The notes beneath the pieces were generated by a model that saw only the letters and a program-made list of their open reading frames with translations, was not told the DNA's origin and did not search any database. Positions 53,073 to 61,947 of a DNA stretch of 64,000 nucleotides are shown in pieces (within the stretch, counting starts at the first letter, position 1; every line of letters begins with the position of its first letter). This DNA is from Paenarthrobacter aurescens TC1. Its GTDB lineage: Bacteria; Actinomycetota; Actinomycetes; Actinomycetales; Micrococcaceae. The stretch covers positions 248,001 to 312,000 of the forward strand of contig CP000475.1 in the NCBI GenBank assembly GCA_000014925.1, read 5' to 3'. The position numbers and the translations under genes are program-made.

Positions 53073-53540
53073 TCAGAGGTGCTGGTTCCGGGGGAACTGC
53101 GCGGAGATCTCGGCGACGACCTCGCTGATCGAGACGGGCGCGGTGTCGTCGGCGAGTTGGTCGAGCAGCTCTTCGGCGGCGTCGTCGAGCCGAGGGGCGG
53201 TGTAGGCGTCCCACTCGTCGATGGCTCGATCGAGTCGATCGTAGGCCTCAGCATCAGTGGCCGGCGTCGCGCGCAGCCAGGCCGCGGCCGCGACGGTGAC
53301 CAGGTGCGCGAGGCGGATTGCCTCGTCGTCTCGGGATACCAGGGCCTGTCGGGCGGCCCGGCGCATCTGGGCGGCCATTCGATCCGCCTCGTCCTCGGTG
53401 AGAGTCGGGGTTCCGTAGGTCTCCCACTCATCGGTGGCGACGACCAGACGGCGATAGGCCTCGGTGTCGGCCTTCGTGTGCCGCCAGGCGGATGCCGCAT
53501 TGGCCACGTGCCGCTCGAGCAGGGCCGCCACGTCGTCCAT
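53073..53540 (-). CDS. Hypothetical protein with internal duplication
   Basis: 155 residues from ATG 53540. Acidic and helical. Two halves repeat a motif: AYRRLVVATDEWETYGTPTL (about 29-48) and AYDRLDRAIDEWDAYTAPRL (about 98-117), each preceded by an Ala-rich helix with AAxAWxxT. No family recognised. It is divergent from the small-gene operon starting at 53725 and is probably a plasmid gene of unknown role. Confidence 0.65.
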   Translation of the reverse strand: MDDVAALLERHVANAASAWRHTKADTEAYRRLVVATDEWETYGTPTLTEDEADRMAAQMRRAARQALVSRDDEAIRLAHLVTVAAAAWLRATPATDAEAYDRLDRAIDEWDAYTAPRLDDAAEELLDQLADDTAPVSISEVVAEISAQFPRNQHL

Positions 53541-53650
53541 AACCAGCAAGTCTCGACGACCAAGCGGCGCCGCGGAAGACCTTTCCTCCCCTCAGTCCCC
53601 CACGCCCGTGCCTCCGCAGCCCGTGTCCGCCGAACGTAGTTCGGGTCTGG

Positions 53651-53684
53651 CTGTCCGATCCGACGCGTGACCGGTTGCTTCTCC
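53651..53684 (+). repeat. 34-bp upstream repeat, first copy
   Basis: Starts CTGTCCGATCCG and ends GGTTGCTTCTCC, about 85% identical to 54739-54772. Each copy lies 40-75 bp before a gene start (53725 and 54812), so it may be a shared promoter or operator. Confidence 0.5.
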
Positions 53685-53724
53685 GCAACAGAGCAGGAAG
53701 TCACCTGAGGAGAAGGACCCCCTG

Positions 53725-53883
53725 ATGAACCAGTCCCCGAAGGCCGGCCCAGCCGGGCCGCATCCGCGCCCGGTCGTCGTGCTGCGCGACCAGCTGACCC
53801 AGGCGATGACGGCGACGAGCCGGCTTCGCTCGATCCTCGCAGGTGTCGATAACCCCGGACGTAGGCCCGGTGAGCGTCGATGA
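53725..53883 (+). CDS. Small hypothetical protein, first of a plasmid-type operon
   Basis: 52 residues from ATG 53725 after GGAGAAGGA. It reads MNQSPKAGPAGPHPRPVVVL, then RDQLTQAMTATSRLRSILAG, and ends RRPGERR. A proline-rich start is followed by one helix. Its stop overlaps the next ATG (ATGA), showing translational coupling. No family recognised. Confidence 0.6.
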   Translation: MNQSPKAGPAGPHPRPVVVLRDQLTQAMTATSRLRSILAGVDNPGRRPGERR

Positions 53884-54590
53884 AGGAGCGTGAGGTCCTC
53901 GCGGCGGCCGAGGCGGTGTTCGATGCGGAGCGGGCTCTGCGACGAGCCGCCGAGACTGTCGCCGAGCTCGGCGACGTCGCCGCGTCGTCGCTGCGGGTGC
54001 TCGACGACGCCGCCACCGACGCCTTCTACGCCCATCAGGAGGAGCGACGGGACTTCTACCTGGAGTCTGCCAGTGAGCACCTGGCGCGTCTGCGCAACAG
54101 GTCCGGGCTGATGAACGAGCTCGGTGAGGACCTCAGCCGCCATCTGGCCGCCGCCGGCAGTGCTGTCGAGCGCGCTGGCTGTGAGCTGGCGCGCGGCATC
54201 GGGGGCGATGAGCAGCAATGCGAGGTCCGTGTACTGCGCACCCAGATCGACGTCCTGAGCGAGGTTGTAACGCTGGCGCGACCCGTCGCGGACCAGATCA
54301 TCCGCCACGCCAAGCAGGCCGCCGAGTCGTCGGCCGCTACCGACGCGCTCATGCTCCTCGACTCGCGCGTCCACCACGCTGGACAGCGGGTCAACCGGGC
54401 TGACGAGGATGTGTCGATGATGCGCTCGGTGATTGAGCGTGCACAGTCACGCGCACGGGCCTCGGCGGAGCTCGCTGGCTCGCTCAGTTACGCGGCCACC
54501 CACTCGCCGGCCGGCCAGTCATGGTCCAGCGGTGCCCCGCAGCAGATCCCCCAGCCAGTCAAGCCGGCAGACCCTGGCATCGCCATTTGA
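53880..54590 (+). CDS. Helical/coiled-coil hypothetical protein
   Basis: 236 residues, Ala/Glu/Arg-rich and predicted almost wholly helical (AEAVFDAERALRRAAETVAE and similar) to about residue 205, then a Pro/Ser-rich tail (SAGAPQQIPQPVKP-like). No catalytic motif. Coupled to the preceding 52-residue gene by a 4-bp overlap. Possibly a structural partner in plasmid maintenance; no function assigned. Confidence 0.6.
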   Translation: MKEREVLAAAEAVFDAERALRRAAETVAELGDVAASSLRVLDDAATDAFYAHQEERRDFYLESASEHLARLRNRSGLMNELGEDLSRHLAAAGSAVERAGCELARGIGGDEQQCEVRVLRTQIDVLSEVVTLARPVADQIIRHAKQAAESSAATDALMLLDSRVHHAGQRVNRADEDVSMMRSVIERAQSRARASAELAGSLSYAATHSPAGQSWSSGAPQQIPQPVKPADPGIAI

Positions 54591-54738
54591 GAGGAAGGTC
54601 TACGTGCCATGGGTGATCGCACACACCGATCGAAGCCGTCGCCCTTCACCAAGGTCGCATCAAGTCCCTCGCGGTGGATGCCCGCCGACTCGTCAGGCCA
54701 AACAGGACCACCGCGGCGCCACATCGGTAGCCGCCCAC

Positions 54739-54772
54739 CTGTCCGATCCGTCGCGCTGACGGTTGCTTCTCC
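54739..54772 (+). repeat. 34-bp upstream repeat, second copy
   Basis: Counterpart of 53651-53684, positioned 40 bp before the DUF4192 gene start. Confidence 0.5.
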
Positions 54773-54811
54773 AGAAAACGTCCCGTTCAACCTGAACAGG
54801 TGGGCTCACTG

Positions 54812-55864
54812 ATGAAGAACACGCTCACGATCCGCTCGCACGACGAGCTGATCTCGCATATCCCGCACATGCTGGGTTTCCAGCCTGAGGCGAGCATGAT
54901 CTGTCTCCCGTTCGGCGGCGGCCCGACCGCGCGCCTGGATCTCCCCGACTCCCCCGAGTCGATGAGGCTGTTCCTGCAGCAGATGTCCGACGTCTACCTC
55001 GGTCGCCACCCGACGCGCCGCCTCGCACTGGTCGCGTTCGGCGAGGACAGCCGGGCCTGTCTCGAAGCCCTCGCCGCTCTGGGCGAGACTCTGGTCAGCC
55101 ACGACCGCGGTCCCGAGGTGGGTCCCATGCTCTGGGTCAACGGCGTGGAGTGGTTCGACGTTCTCACCGGCACCAGCGGGACCGTCGATCCGAGCGTCCG
55201 TGCCGGGATCGACGCCGAGTACGCCCTGATGGGTCGCGTCATGCCCACTGGCCGGCGCGAGGACCTCGCGGCCGCGTTGCAGGGTGATCCCACTGCGGTC
55301 GCCGAGCACCTGCTCGCGGCCGAGGCCCGTGTGCGGGACATGGACCTGGCCGCTCTCCAGGCCGAGGCCGGGTGGCTGGGCGAGCGGCTTGACCAGTTCG
55401 GCCACGATCGGGAGTACCTCTCCGACAGCGACGCGGCCCGCGTCCTGGCCGTGATCCACGACGGCGGAGCCCGCAACGTCGCCGAGATGCGGATGACCCG
55501 CGAGAACGCGCCGGTCTTCTCCGAGCTCTGGCACGACCTGGTGCGTCGCGCACCCGTGGAGGTGCGCGATGCCGCTGCGGCGATGCTGGCGCTCAGCTCC
55601 TACCTGCAGGGCAAGGGTGCGCAGGCGTGGGTCGCGCTCGATCAGATCTCCGAGGCACGCCCACCGCTGGCCGACCTGATCGCGACCGCCCTCGAGCAGG
55701 CGATCGACCCGCGGGAGTGGGAGCAGGCGATGCACCAGGCCGCTCCTGGCGCCCTGATGCAGCAGGCTGCCTTGCGGGACATGAACCCGGCGGAGCGCCG
55801 CACTCACGAGGCGCACGACGCCCACGGTGTCGATGGACCGGAGTCGTCGGCGCCGGGCCGCTGA
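54812..55864 (+). CDS. DUF4192 protein
   Basis: 350 residues from ATG 54812 (MKNTLTIRSHDELISHIP). The DUF4192 signature is the early HIPHMLGFQPEASMICL strand-turn, followed by LALVAFGEDSRACLEALAAL and an acidic, helical C-terminal half (LSSYLQGKGAQAWVALDQI). It is frequent in actinobacterial genomes and plasmids, with no established activity. It lies behind the second copy of the 34-bp repeat. Confidence 0.8.
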   Translation: MKNTLTIRSHDELISHIPHMLGFQPEASMICLPFGGGPTARLDLPDSPESMRLFLQQMSDVYLGRHPTRRLALVAFGEDSRACLEALAALGETLVSHDRGPEVGPMLWVNGVEWFDVLTGTSGTVDPSVRAGIDAEYALMGRVMPTGRREDLAAALQGDPTAVAEHLLAAEARVRDMDLAALQAEAGWLGERLDQFGHDREYLSDSDAARVLAVIHDGGARNVAEMRMTRENAPVFSELWHDLVRRAPVEVRDAAAAMLALSSYLQGKGAQAWVALDQISEARPPLADLIATALEQAIDPREWEQAMHQAAPGALMQQAALRDMNPAERRTHEAHDAHGVDGPESSAPGR

Positions 55865-55884
55865 GAAGGACGGAGACCAGACCC

Positions 55885-56043
55885 TTGAAGACCAATCGTT
55901 CGCGACTGGAGCGGCGCCTCGCGCGGTTCCTCGCCCTCACTCCCCCACCTGCCGCTCACCCTGCGACCGGACCTCCCCGGATCGACGTCATCTACCTCGC
56001 CGAGGACGACCAGAACCGACTGGACAGTTGCTTGCGCGAATAG
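55885..56043 (+). CDS. Small basic hypothetical protein
   Basis: 52 residues from TTG 55885, with GGAG 9 bp upstream, 20 bp after the DUF4192 stop. It reads MKTNRSRLERRLARFLALTP, then a Pro/Ala linker, and ends IDVIYLAEDDQNRLDSCLRE. A basic amphipathic N-terminal helix and an acidic end. No family recognised. Confidence 0.5.
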   Translation: MKTNRSRLERRLARFLALTPPPAAHPATGPPRIDVIYLAEDDQNRLDSCLRE

Positions 56044-56237
56044 ACGCTATGCGGTGCGGTTGTCAAGCGACCATCCCCGTGCCTGTGGATTGCCGACCGG
56101 TATCCACAGGCTCGAGGCGCTGCGGTTGCGCTGTCGGAGGTTCGGTGGACACTCAGAGTGAACGTGTCGGCGCGTTCGGGTCGCGCCGGCTGGTGAGGGC
56201 TCCGGCAGGGGTCGCGCCACGAGGGGACGTGAGGGAC

Positions 56238-57149
56238 ATGCGTACGTCGACCAAGGCGATTCGTTTGTGCGCCGTTGTGCCGGCCGGTCTCGCCGGCAGC
56301 TTCGTGGCGGTCATCGGTCTGGGATTCCTCCCCGACGCGGGCCTGGTGCTCGCGTTCGTGGGCACGCTGCTGGTCTCCCTGTTCTTGGCGTGCGGCTTGT
56401 TGGAGGCGCCTGCTGCCCGTGTCTTCGGGTTTGCGCGTGGTCTTCGTCCAGGTGAGCGCGCTGTCCTGGCACCGACGCTGGCGCTCCTTGAGAAGCTCGA
56501 CCTCGCGCCGGGCCGAGTGCTGGCCCGGCTCGATGAGGACGCGAGGCTGCCCGCCTCTCCGATTGGTCGCGGCACGGTGATCGTGGAGCCCTGGCTCGTG
56601 CAAGGCGTGTACGAGCGGCGTCTGACGCACGAGGATGCCGCGACGGCGATCGGGCACGCGGTCGCGAGTCAGCGGGTCGGCCCTACGCGGTTCGACCTGG
56701 CGGCGCGGCTGTGGGCGCTGCCCTGGACGTTGGTGTACGTCGTGGTGCGGCAGATCGCGCGCATCTTCTCCTGGGTGCCCGCTGGCGAGTTCGCGTGGCA
56801 TCTGCGGGTCGTGGTCGGTGTCGTTGTTGTATTCCAGGGGTTCCAGCCTGGTGGGGACCCGGTTCTCGGGGTTGCGACCGGTGTACTCGTGGCGCTCAGC
56901 TACGTCGCGCCGGCGGCCGATCGGGCTTGGCGCGCGGTGGTGCGACGCGACGCTGACCGCATCGTCGCCCAGCGCGGCCTCGCGGGATCGTTGATCCACC
57001 TCGCGCAGTGGCAGCACGGCTCCGCCTCCTTGGAGCGGGTACAGCGCATCCGAGCTGCGGCCGCCGAGCAGAGGGCCAAGGACGTCGAGACCACGGCACC
57101 CGATGGTCGCGGTGCGCTGGTGCTGGCACACCCCACCGCATTTCGCTGA
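56238..57149 (+). CDS. Membrane protein resembling a degenerate M48 peptidase
   Basis: 303 residues from ATG 56238 after GAGGG. Two membrane spans at about 10-60 (AIRLCAVVPAGLAGSFVAVI; VLAFVGTLLVSLFLACGLL) and two more near 150-215. The central part (GTVIVEPWLVQGVYERRLTH, then EDAATAIGHAVASQR) has the order of M48 peptidases, in which a strand leads to HExxH, but here the zinc motif is AIGHAV and catalysis is unlikely. Function unknown; plasmid-type context. Confidence 0.6.
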   Translation: MRTSTKAIRLCAVVPAGLAGSFVAVIGLGFLPDAGLVLAFVGTLLVSLFLACGLLEAPAARVFGFARGLRPGERAVLAPTLALLEKLDLAPGRVLARLDEDARLPASPIGRGTVIVEPWLVQGVYERRLTHEDAATAIGHAVASQRVGPTRFDLAARLWALPWTLVYVVVRQIARIFSWVPAGEFAWHLRVVVGVVVVFQGFQPGGDPVLGVATGVLVALSYVAPAADRAWRAVVRRDADRIVAQRGLAGSLIHLAQWQHGSASLERVQRIRAAAAEQRAKDVETTAPDGRGALVLAHPTAFR

Positions 57150-57171
57150 ACCCGGAGGAGGAACCCCGCTC

Positions 57172-57327
57172 ATGGAGACTGACTTGCACCTCGAGGCTGA
57201 CCTGTTCTTCGGGCCGTGCAACGACCCCGACTGCCCGGGAGCAGCTCTCGCTCCACGCCAGCCGCGGCTCGAGCTGGTCTGCCCGGACCGCGCTCAGCTA
57301 GGACTGATGGAAGACGGCAGCAAGTAG
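57172..57327 (+). CDS. Small acidic hypothetical protein
   Basis: 51 residues from ATG 57172 with GGAGGAGGAA 9 bp upstream, 22 bp after the membrane protein gene. It reads METDLHLEADLFFGPCNDPD, with two Cys seven residues either side of NDPDC, and ends LGLMEDGSK. Possibly binds metal; no family recognised. It converges on the HEPN gene 31 bp away. Confidence 0.55.
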   Translation: METDLHLEADLFFGPCNDPDCPGAALAPRQPRLELVCPDRAQLGLMEDGSK

Positions 57328-57358
57328 TCCCGCTGGTCGCCGTCGCGGCCTTGTGCTC

Positions 57359-58450
57359 TCAGACGAGCGCCCGCGCCTTGTCGAGGTGCGCAGCGAACTG
57401 CTTGGTCTTGCGCTTCCGGCCGAAGGTTTGAAGCGTGGCGGCGTCGAGGTCGTCGGCGCCGACGGCCACCGCGCTCCTCTTGAGAAGGCGCATGGCGTTG
57501 GCGATCTCGACCGTGCTGATCTGGGTGAATGGTCGATCGACGGTGCTGTCGTTGGGGCGGAACTCGCCCCATGTCTTTGGGTCGAGGTCGGCCGGCCACA
57601 CGAACTTGTCCGCGTCGACGAGAAGTCCGGTCTGCCTGATCTGGTAGGTCAGCTTCTTCTCGCGTGCCGGCCACAACCGCTGGACGCCGAACGACGCGGC
57701 GGTGAGCTGCGCGAGCCTGTCGATGTGGATCGGTCCCTCGAACTCGACGATCTCAGTCGCGACGGCGCGCACCTTCTCTTTGGCGGCCTTCTTCGGCAGG
57801 TCGTCGAGCACTGAGACGTCGCCGACGATCACGACAGTCCATGGCTCGAACTCGAAGCGGCCCGAGCCGATGGTTGGCGTGCTTGCCGCATCGCCGCGCG
57901 TCAGTGTGACCGGGTCGGGACGGACCACGTCAGCGTCCTCGCTGGCGGAGGGCTCCGGGGTGACGACCGGCGCGGGTTGTGTGGACTCGGCGTGGGCTGC
58001 GACGCCCTTCTCCTCCGCCAGGGCGTGGAACGCCTCGTCGCGAAGATCGGTCGCACCGGCAACGCCCTCGCTGTCCCCGAAGTGCTCCAGCAGTCGCACG
58101 GCGAAGTCGTGGGTGCGCCAGGCGTCCAGGGTGGTCAGCTCGTCGTGGTGCGCCCAGCGGTTGCGCACGATCCGCAGCTCGCTGCCCAGAGCGCTCACCA
58201 GGCGAGTGTGGTTGTCGAAGGGGAAGCCTAGGTTGCCGAGTCGTTCGGTGAGGGCTTTGAGCTGGGACTGAAGGTCTGTCGCGACGTACGACTTCGGGGT
58301 TTTGCCACGCATCTTGTCGAGTTCGGAGAGCACGGTTGGCCATGGCAGTCCACCCAGGCTCGGGGCGAGCCTCGCCCCGATGATCGGGTCGAGTCGCTGT
58401 GCGAGGTGGTGCAGGCCCTTGTCGATGGAGTGGCGTGCCTCGAAGGCCAT
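57359..58450 (-). CDS. Swt1-type HEPN protein with DUF3320-like C-terminus
   Basis: 363 residues. N-terminal Swt1-like HEPN domain (about 8-125) with the RNase-type motif RNRWAH (96-101) followed by HDELTTLDAWRTHDFAVRLL. A low-complexity linker (about 150-190) leads to a C-terminal domain (VVIVGDVSVLDDLPKKAAKE; GPIHIDRLAQLTAASFGVQR; EIANAMRLLKRSAVA) like DUF3320 of defence helicases. HEPN proteins are typically RNases. It starts one base inside the helicase stop (TGATG), so it is the third gene of the operon and a likely effector. Confidence 0.78.
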   Translation of the reverse strand: MAFEARHSIDKGLHHLAQRLDPIIGARLAPSLGGLPWPTVLSELDKMRGKTPKSYVATDLQSQLKALTERLGNLGFPFDNHTRLVSALGSELRIVRNRWAHHDELTTLDAWRTHDFAVRLLEHFGDSEGVAGATDLRDEAFHALAEEKGVAAHAESTQPAPVVTPEPSASEDADVVRPDPVTLTRGDAASTPTIGSGRFEFEPWTVVIVGDVSVLDDLPKKAAKEKVRAVATEIVEFEGPIHIDRLAQLTAASFGVQRLWPAREKKLTYQIRQTGLLVDADKFVWPADLDPKTWGEFRPNDSTVDRPFTQISTVEIANAMRLLKRSAVAVGADDLDAATLQTFGRKRKTKQFAAHLDKARALV

Positions 58451-61400
58451 CAGAGCAGCTCGCCCGGGAGCTTCGTGCCGGGAATCTGACCCAGCGCTTC
58501 TTCCTGGCCGCGAGTGCCCTTGACCGCCATCCAGGTCACCAGCCGCACTTCGTGCTTCTCGATGTCCGGCAGGGGCTCACGCGGCGGGGGTGCGGTGATG
58601 CCGGCCTCGTCGAGGACCTCGGTCACGAGACCGATGCGTTGCTCGTCGGTGGCGCCCTGGTTGAGCGCTCCTCGCACTTGTCGAGCGACCTTGGCCGAGG
58701 GCACGCTGCGGAGCCTGTTGGCCAAGGAGATCTGCGTTTCCTTGCCGAGGTAGCCGCCCTTGCGGAGCACCAACGAGTAGGCGTCGCGGAAGGACAGCGG
58801 CAGGTCGGGCTGGAAGGCGTTGGGGTCGGTCAGTTCTTTCCAGGCTGCGTAGACGCTGTCGCGGGCTACCTCCCAGGCGTCGAACGCGTGGTCATAGACG
58901 TCCTCGGGCAGCCAGCGGTCGGCGTTGGAGTTCTGCGGGTCCGCGACGCGCAGTGAGATGAGGGTGTCGGACGAGACGATCGGCTCGCCGTCTTCGGTGA
59001 GGCGGAGCGTCCAGTCGTCATGGGCTGGGACGTAGCGGAACCACGGCTTGGCGCTCTTGCCGATCTTGACGCAGAAGACGTAGCCGTTGCCGTGCACGAC
59101 CGGATTGACGAAGCCGCTTCCAGATCCATACGGGAGGGACAGGACGTCGGACTTGAGAACCGGCTCCATGTTGAACGCGCCGAAGAGCCGGCGCCGGTAC
59201 TCCTCACCGGACAGTGAGGCGCTCGAGCCGCCGGAGTCGAGAAGCTTCTCGAACTCGTCGATCACCTGGTCGTCGGCGAGGTTGACCTCATGGCCCGGGC
59301 CGCGGCCCGGGAGGACCTCTCCCGCTCCGACCGCGGCGTCTGCGAGCGCGAGCTTTGCCTCCAGGCGGGCCTCCAGTTCGAGGAGGGCATCCAGCCGTTC
59401 AGCGGGGAAGAACAGGCCGAGGAAGACGTAGTCGTGCTTGGAGCCGATGCGGTCGACGCGGCCGTGACGTTGGACGATCCGCATCGGGTTCCACGGCAGG
59501 TCGTAGTTGATCATCTGGCCGGCCTGCTGGAGGTTCACGCCCTCGGCGAGCACGTCGGTGGTGAACAGGATGTCGAATTCGTCCTTGGCTGACGGCTCGC
59601 CGGCGGCGTTGCGGGGTCCGGCTGTGGCGGGGGCGAATCCGGCGATGGTCGACGCGCGGCCGCCCTGGTCGACTCCGCCGCTCGCGCCGCGCTCGTGGGT
59701 CTTGGCGTAGGAGCCCATGATCGGCGGGGCGACACGGCCGCGGTAGTCCGACAGCGGTGATCCGGCGGGTGCGTTCTCGATTGCCTTGACGACGGCCTCG
59801 TGGATCGGGAGGACGGTGTCGGTGAAGGCGGAGAAGATGATGACCTTTCGCCGGTCCGCGTGGGACACCCCGCGTGGGTCGACGCGCTGTGCCTCGGCCG
59901 CGATCTGGGTCAGCTCTTCGACGAGACGCTCGACCTTCGGTTCGAGGCCGTTGATGACGACTTCGGCGAGGTCCCTCAGCTCGCGCAGGAGGATGATGTC
60001 GGAGTCGACGTCGGCTTGCAGCTCGGTGAGGTGGTAGCCGTCGACCGATTCGATCTGGTCGTCCTGGTCGAACTCCAAAACGAACTCATCGAGGTCGTCG
60101 GAGTCCGAGGTAACCCATTCGCTGAGCGCCTCGCCCTTGAGCACGTAGCCCTTGCCCAGCGCCTCGAGGAACGACTCGTGGGAGACGATCATCTTCTCCA
60201 GCGAGGCGTGCAACGCCTGGGGGCTGGATTCCAGACGCTTCAACAGTCCGGACCGCAGGAGGCCTGCGTTGGTGATCTGGTACTCCTGCAGGTCGTGGTC
60301 GACGGTGTACATGCTGGACAGGTAGCGCGCCAGCATCAGCCTCTTGGGGTCGCGGCTGCGGTCCTCCCAGGCTCGCGGCGCGTGGGGGTCGGTCGGGTCG
60401 TCGAGGGCGTAGACCATGGCGTCGATCAGGGCGAGGCCATCGTCGTCGAGGTCGTAGTCGATGCGGCGGACCTTCGGTTGCGGGAACTTGATCGTCGTTG
60501 GCTTTCCGTCTGGGCCGATGATCAGTTCGTTGGCGTAGTGCTCTTTGACGAACTTACGAGTGCGGCGCACGGCGACCTGGTCCATCAGGTCGAACAGATG
60601 CTCCGGGGTGAGGTTGGCCGGGTCGATGGCCTGGGCCTGCTTGATGTACTCGCGAATGCTGGGGATCCCGAGGGAGGCGAACCTGGCGTCGTCACGGATG
60701 AAGTACTTGACCAAGGTCTCGAGGTCGCTGAGCGAGTTGTTGACCGGGGTCGCGGTGAGTAGAACGACGCGTTTGGGACTGCCGGCGGTGATCACACGGT
60801 CGACGGCGCCGGAGCGCTGAGCGCCAGAGTTGCGGAGGTTGTGGGCTTCGTCGATGACGACGAGCGAGTAGTCCTCGACCTCTTGGAGGAACGTGTCGAT
60901 GGAGCCCCTCTCGGGGTCGAGGCGGTTGCGGACCTCTTCGTAGGAGTAGACCTTCACCCAGCGGCTGAAGTCGTGGGTCTCGAGGAAGGGCTCCCACATC
61001 GAGGACTTCAGCGCGGCGGGAGCGACGATGAGCACGCGCTGCCGGTTGATGTTCGCGGTCCGGTAGATGACCTCACCGGCAAGGAACGTCTTCCCGAGGC
61101 CGACCTCGTCGGCGACCAGCACCCCGCCGTGCTCGTCGAGGAGGCGCTCCATGCGGGTCACGCCGTCGGCCTGGAAACGGGTGAGGTTCAGACCGGTGCG
61201 GACGTTCGAGTTCTCATCGGCGTCGAGGTGCTCGCCGTAGAGCTCCCATAGCATGCGCAGGTAGACCGACCAAGGGGTGTGTGGGTCCCACAGGCGGCCG
61301 TAGAGCTCGGCAAGGTCGTAGGGCTCGCTGAGGTCCCAGAAGTGCTCGAACCACTCGCGCACCTTGCTGGCCGAGCTGGTGCCACCGCCAGTGCCGAGGT

Positions 61401-61947
61401 TCAGCTCGGCGTTGTGGGCAAGGCCGGCGTAGGTCATGTTCGAGGAGCCAGCGATGGCGGCCTGAGCCGCGCCGTCCTCGACGAGGTAGGTCTTGCCGTG
61501 TAGGAAGCCACCCGTGTACCGACGAACCTCCACTCTTGCGGCGCCGTCGGGGTCGACGCACTGGAGCCACTCGACCATCCGTTTCGCCTCGGAGGTCGGC
61601 ACCCGCGCGAAGCCCATCGTGTCTCGCTCGGCCTCCAGCCAGGCCTGATGGGCAGCGATCGCGGCGTCGCGCCGCGCGTCTTGGTCAGCGTCGCCAGCCG
61701 TGATCGCGCGGACTGAGTCCTCTTCGGGCTCGGCGCCGAGCAGGAGCCGCACTCGCGGCGCGGCCTCCAGCTCGTCCGCGAGCAGCGCGAACCCAGCCGG
61801 GTTGATGTACGCCGTGGCTATCGCGATAGGCGGCGCGGTCACCTTGTTCTGTCGCAGGAGGCGGAAGAGCTCGTTGACCTTGTCAGCAACCGTCGTCTCC
61901 GGCTCGCTTGGTGCGGCGTTGGTAGCGAAGTCGGGGAGCTGGGTCAT
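58450..61947 (-). CDS. PLD-nuclease/SNF2 helicase (anti-phage type)
   Basis: 1,165 residues from ATG 61947, overlapping the methylase stop by 4 bp; a longer in-frame reading extends into the methylase gene and is not real. Phospholipase-D-like nuclease at 40-185: HGKTYLVED (H150, K152) and AIAGSSNMTYAGL, one HKD set. SNF2-type helicase: Walker A ADEVGLGKTFLA (about 279-290), DEAH VVIDEAHNLRNSGAQ, LLTATPVNN and, in the second RecA domain, FTTDVLAEGVNLQQA and RHGRVDRIGSKHDY. Such fusions are annotated as PLD-like anti-phage proteins. Together with a methylase it resembles DISARM-like or BREX-like logic. Confidence 0.88.
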   Translation of the reverse strand: MTQLPDFATNAAPSEPETTVADKVNELFRLLRQNKVTAPPIAIATAYINPAGFALLADELEAAPRVRLLLGAEPEEDSVRAITAGDADQDARRDAAIAAHQAWLEAERDTMGFARVPTSEAKRMVEWLQCVDPDGAARVEVRRYTGGFLHGKTYLVEDGAAQAAIAGSSNMTYAGLAHNAELNLGTGGGTSSASKVREWFEHFWDLSEPYDLAELYGRLWDPHTPWSVYLRMLWELYGEHLDADENSNVRTGLNLTRFQADGVTRMERLLDEHGGVLVADEVGLGKTFLAGEVIYRTANINRQRVLIVAPAALKSSMWEPFLETHDFSRWVKVYSYEEVRNRLDPERGSIDTFLQEVEDYSLVVIDEAHNLRNSGAQRSGAVDRVITAGSPKRVVLLTATPVNNSLSDLETLVKYFIRDDARFASLGIPSIREYIKQAQAIDPANLTPEHLFDLMDQVAVRRTRKFVKEHYANELIIGPDGKPTTIKFPQPKVRRIDYDLDDDGLALIDAMVYALDDPTDPHAPRAWEDRSRDPKRLMLARYLSSMYTVDHDLQEYQITNAGLLRSGLLKRLESSPQALHASLEKMIVSHESFLEALGKGYVLKGEALSEWVTSDSDDLDEFVLEFDQDDQIESVDGYHLTELQADVDSDIILLRELRDLAEVVINGLEPKVERLVEELTQIAAEAQRVDPRGVSHADRRKVIIFSAFTDTVLPIHEAVVKAIENAPAGSPLSDYRGRVAPPIMGSYAKTHERGASGGVDQGGRASTIAGFAPATAGPRNAAGEPSAKDEFDILFTTDVLAEGVNLQQAGQMINYDLPWNPMRIVQRHGRVDRIGSKHDYVFLGLFFPAERLDALLELEARLEAKLALADAAVGAGEVLPGRGPGHEVNLADDQVIDEFEKLLDSGGSSASLSGEEYRRRLFGAFNMEPVLKSDVLSLPYGSGSGFVNPVVHGNGYVFCVKIGKSAKPWFRYVPAHDDWTLRLTEDGEPIVSSDTLISLRVADPQNSNADRWLPEDVYDHAFDAWEVARDSVYAAWKELTDPNAFQPDLPLSFRDAYSLVLRKGGYLGKETQISLANRLRSVPSAKVARQVRGALNQGATDEQRIGLVTEVLDEAGITAPPPREPLPDIEKHEVRLVTWMAVKGTRGQEEALGQIPGTKLPGELL

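Noticed and set aside
54609..54812. 67-codon frame between the coiled-coil and DUF4192 genes
   Set aside because: Overlaps the 34-bp upstream repeat and has no recognisable protein features; treated as non-coding.
59800..60762. 320-codon frame opposite the PLD-SNF2 helicase
   Set aside because: Shadow of the helicase; its apparent acidic protein has no family features.
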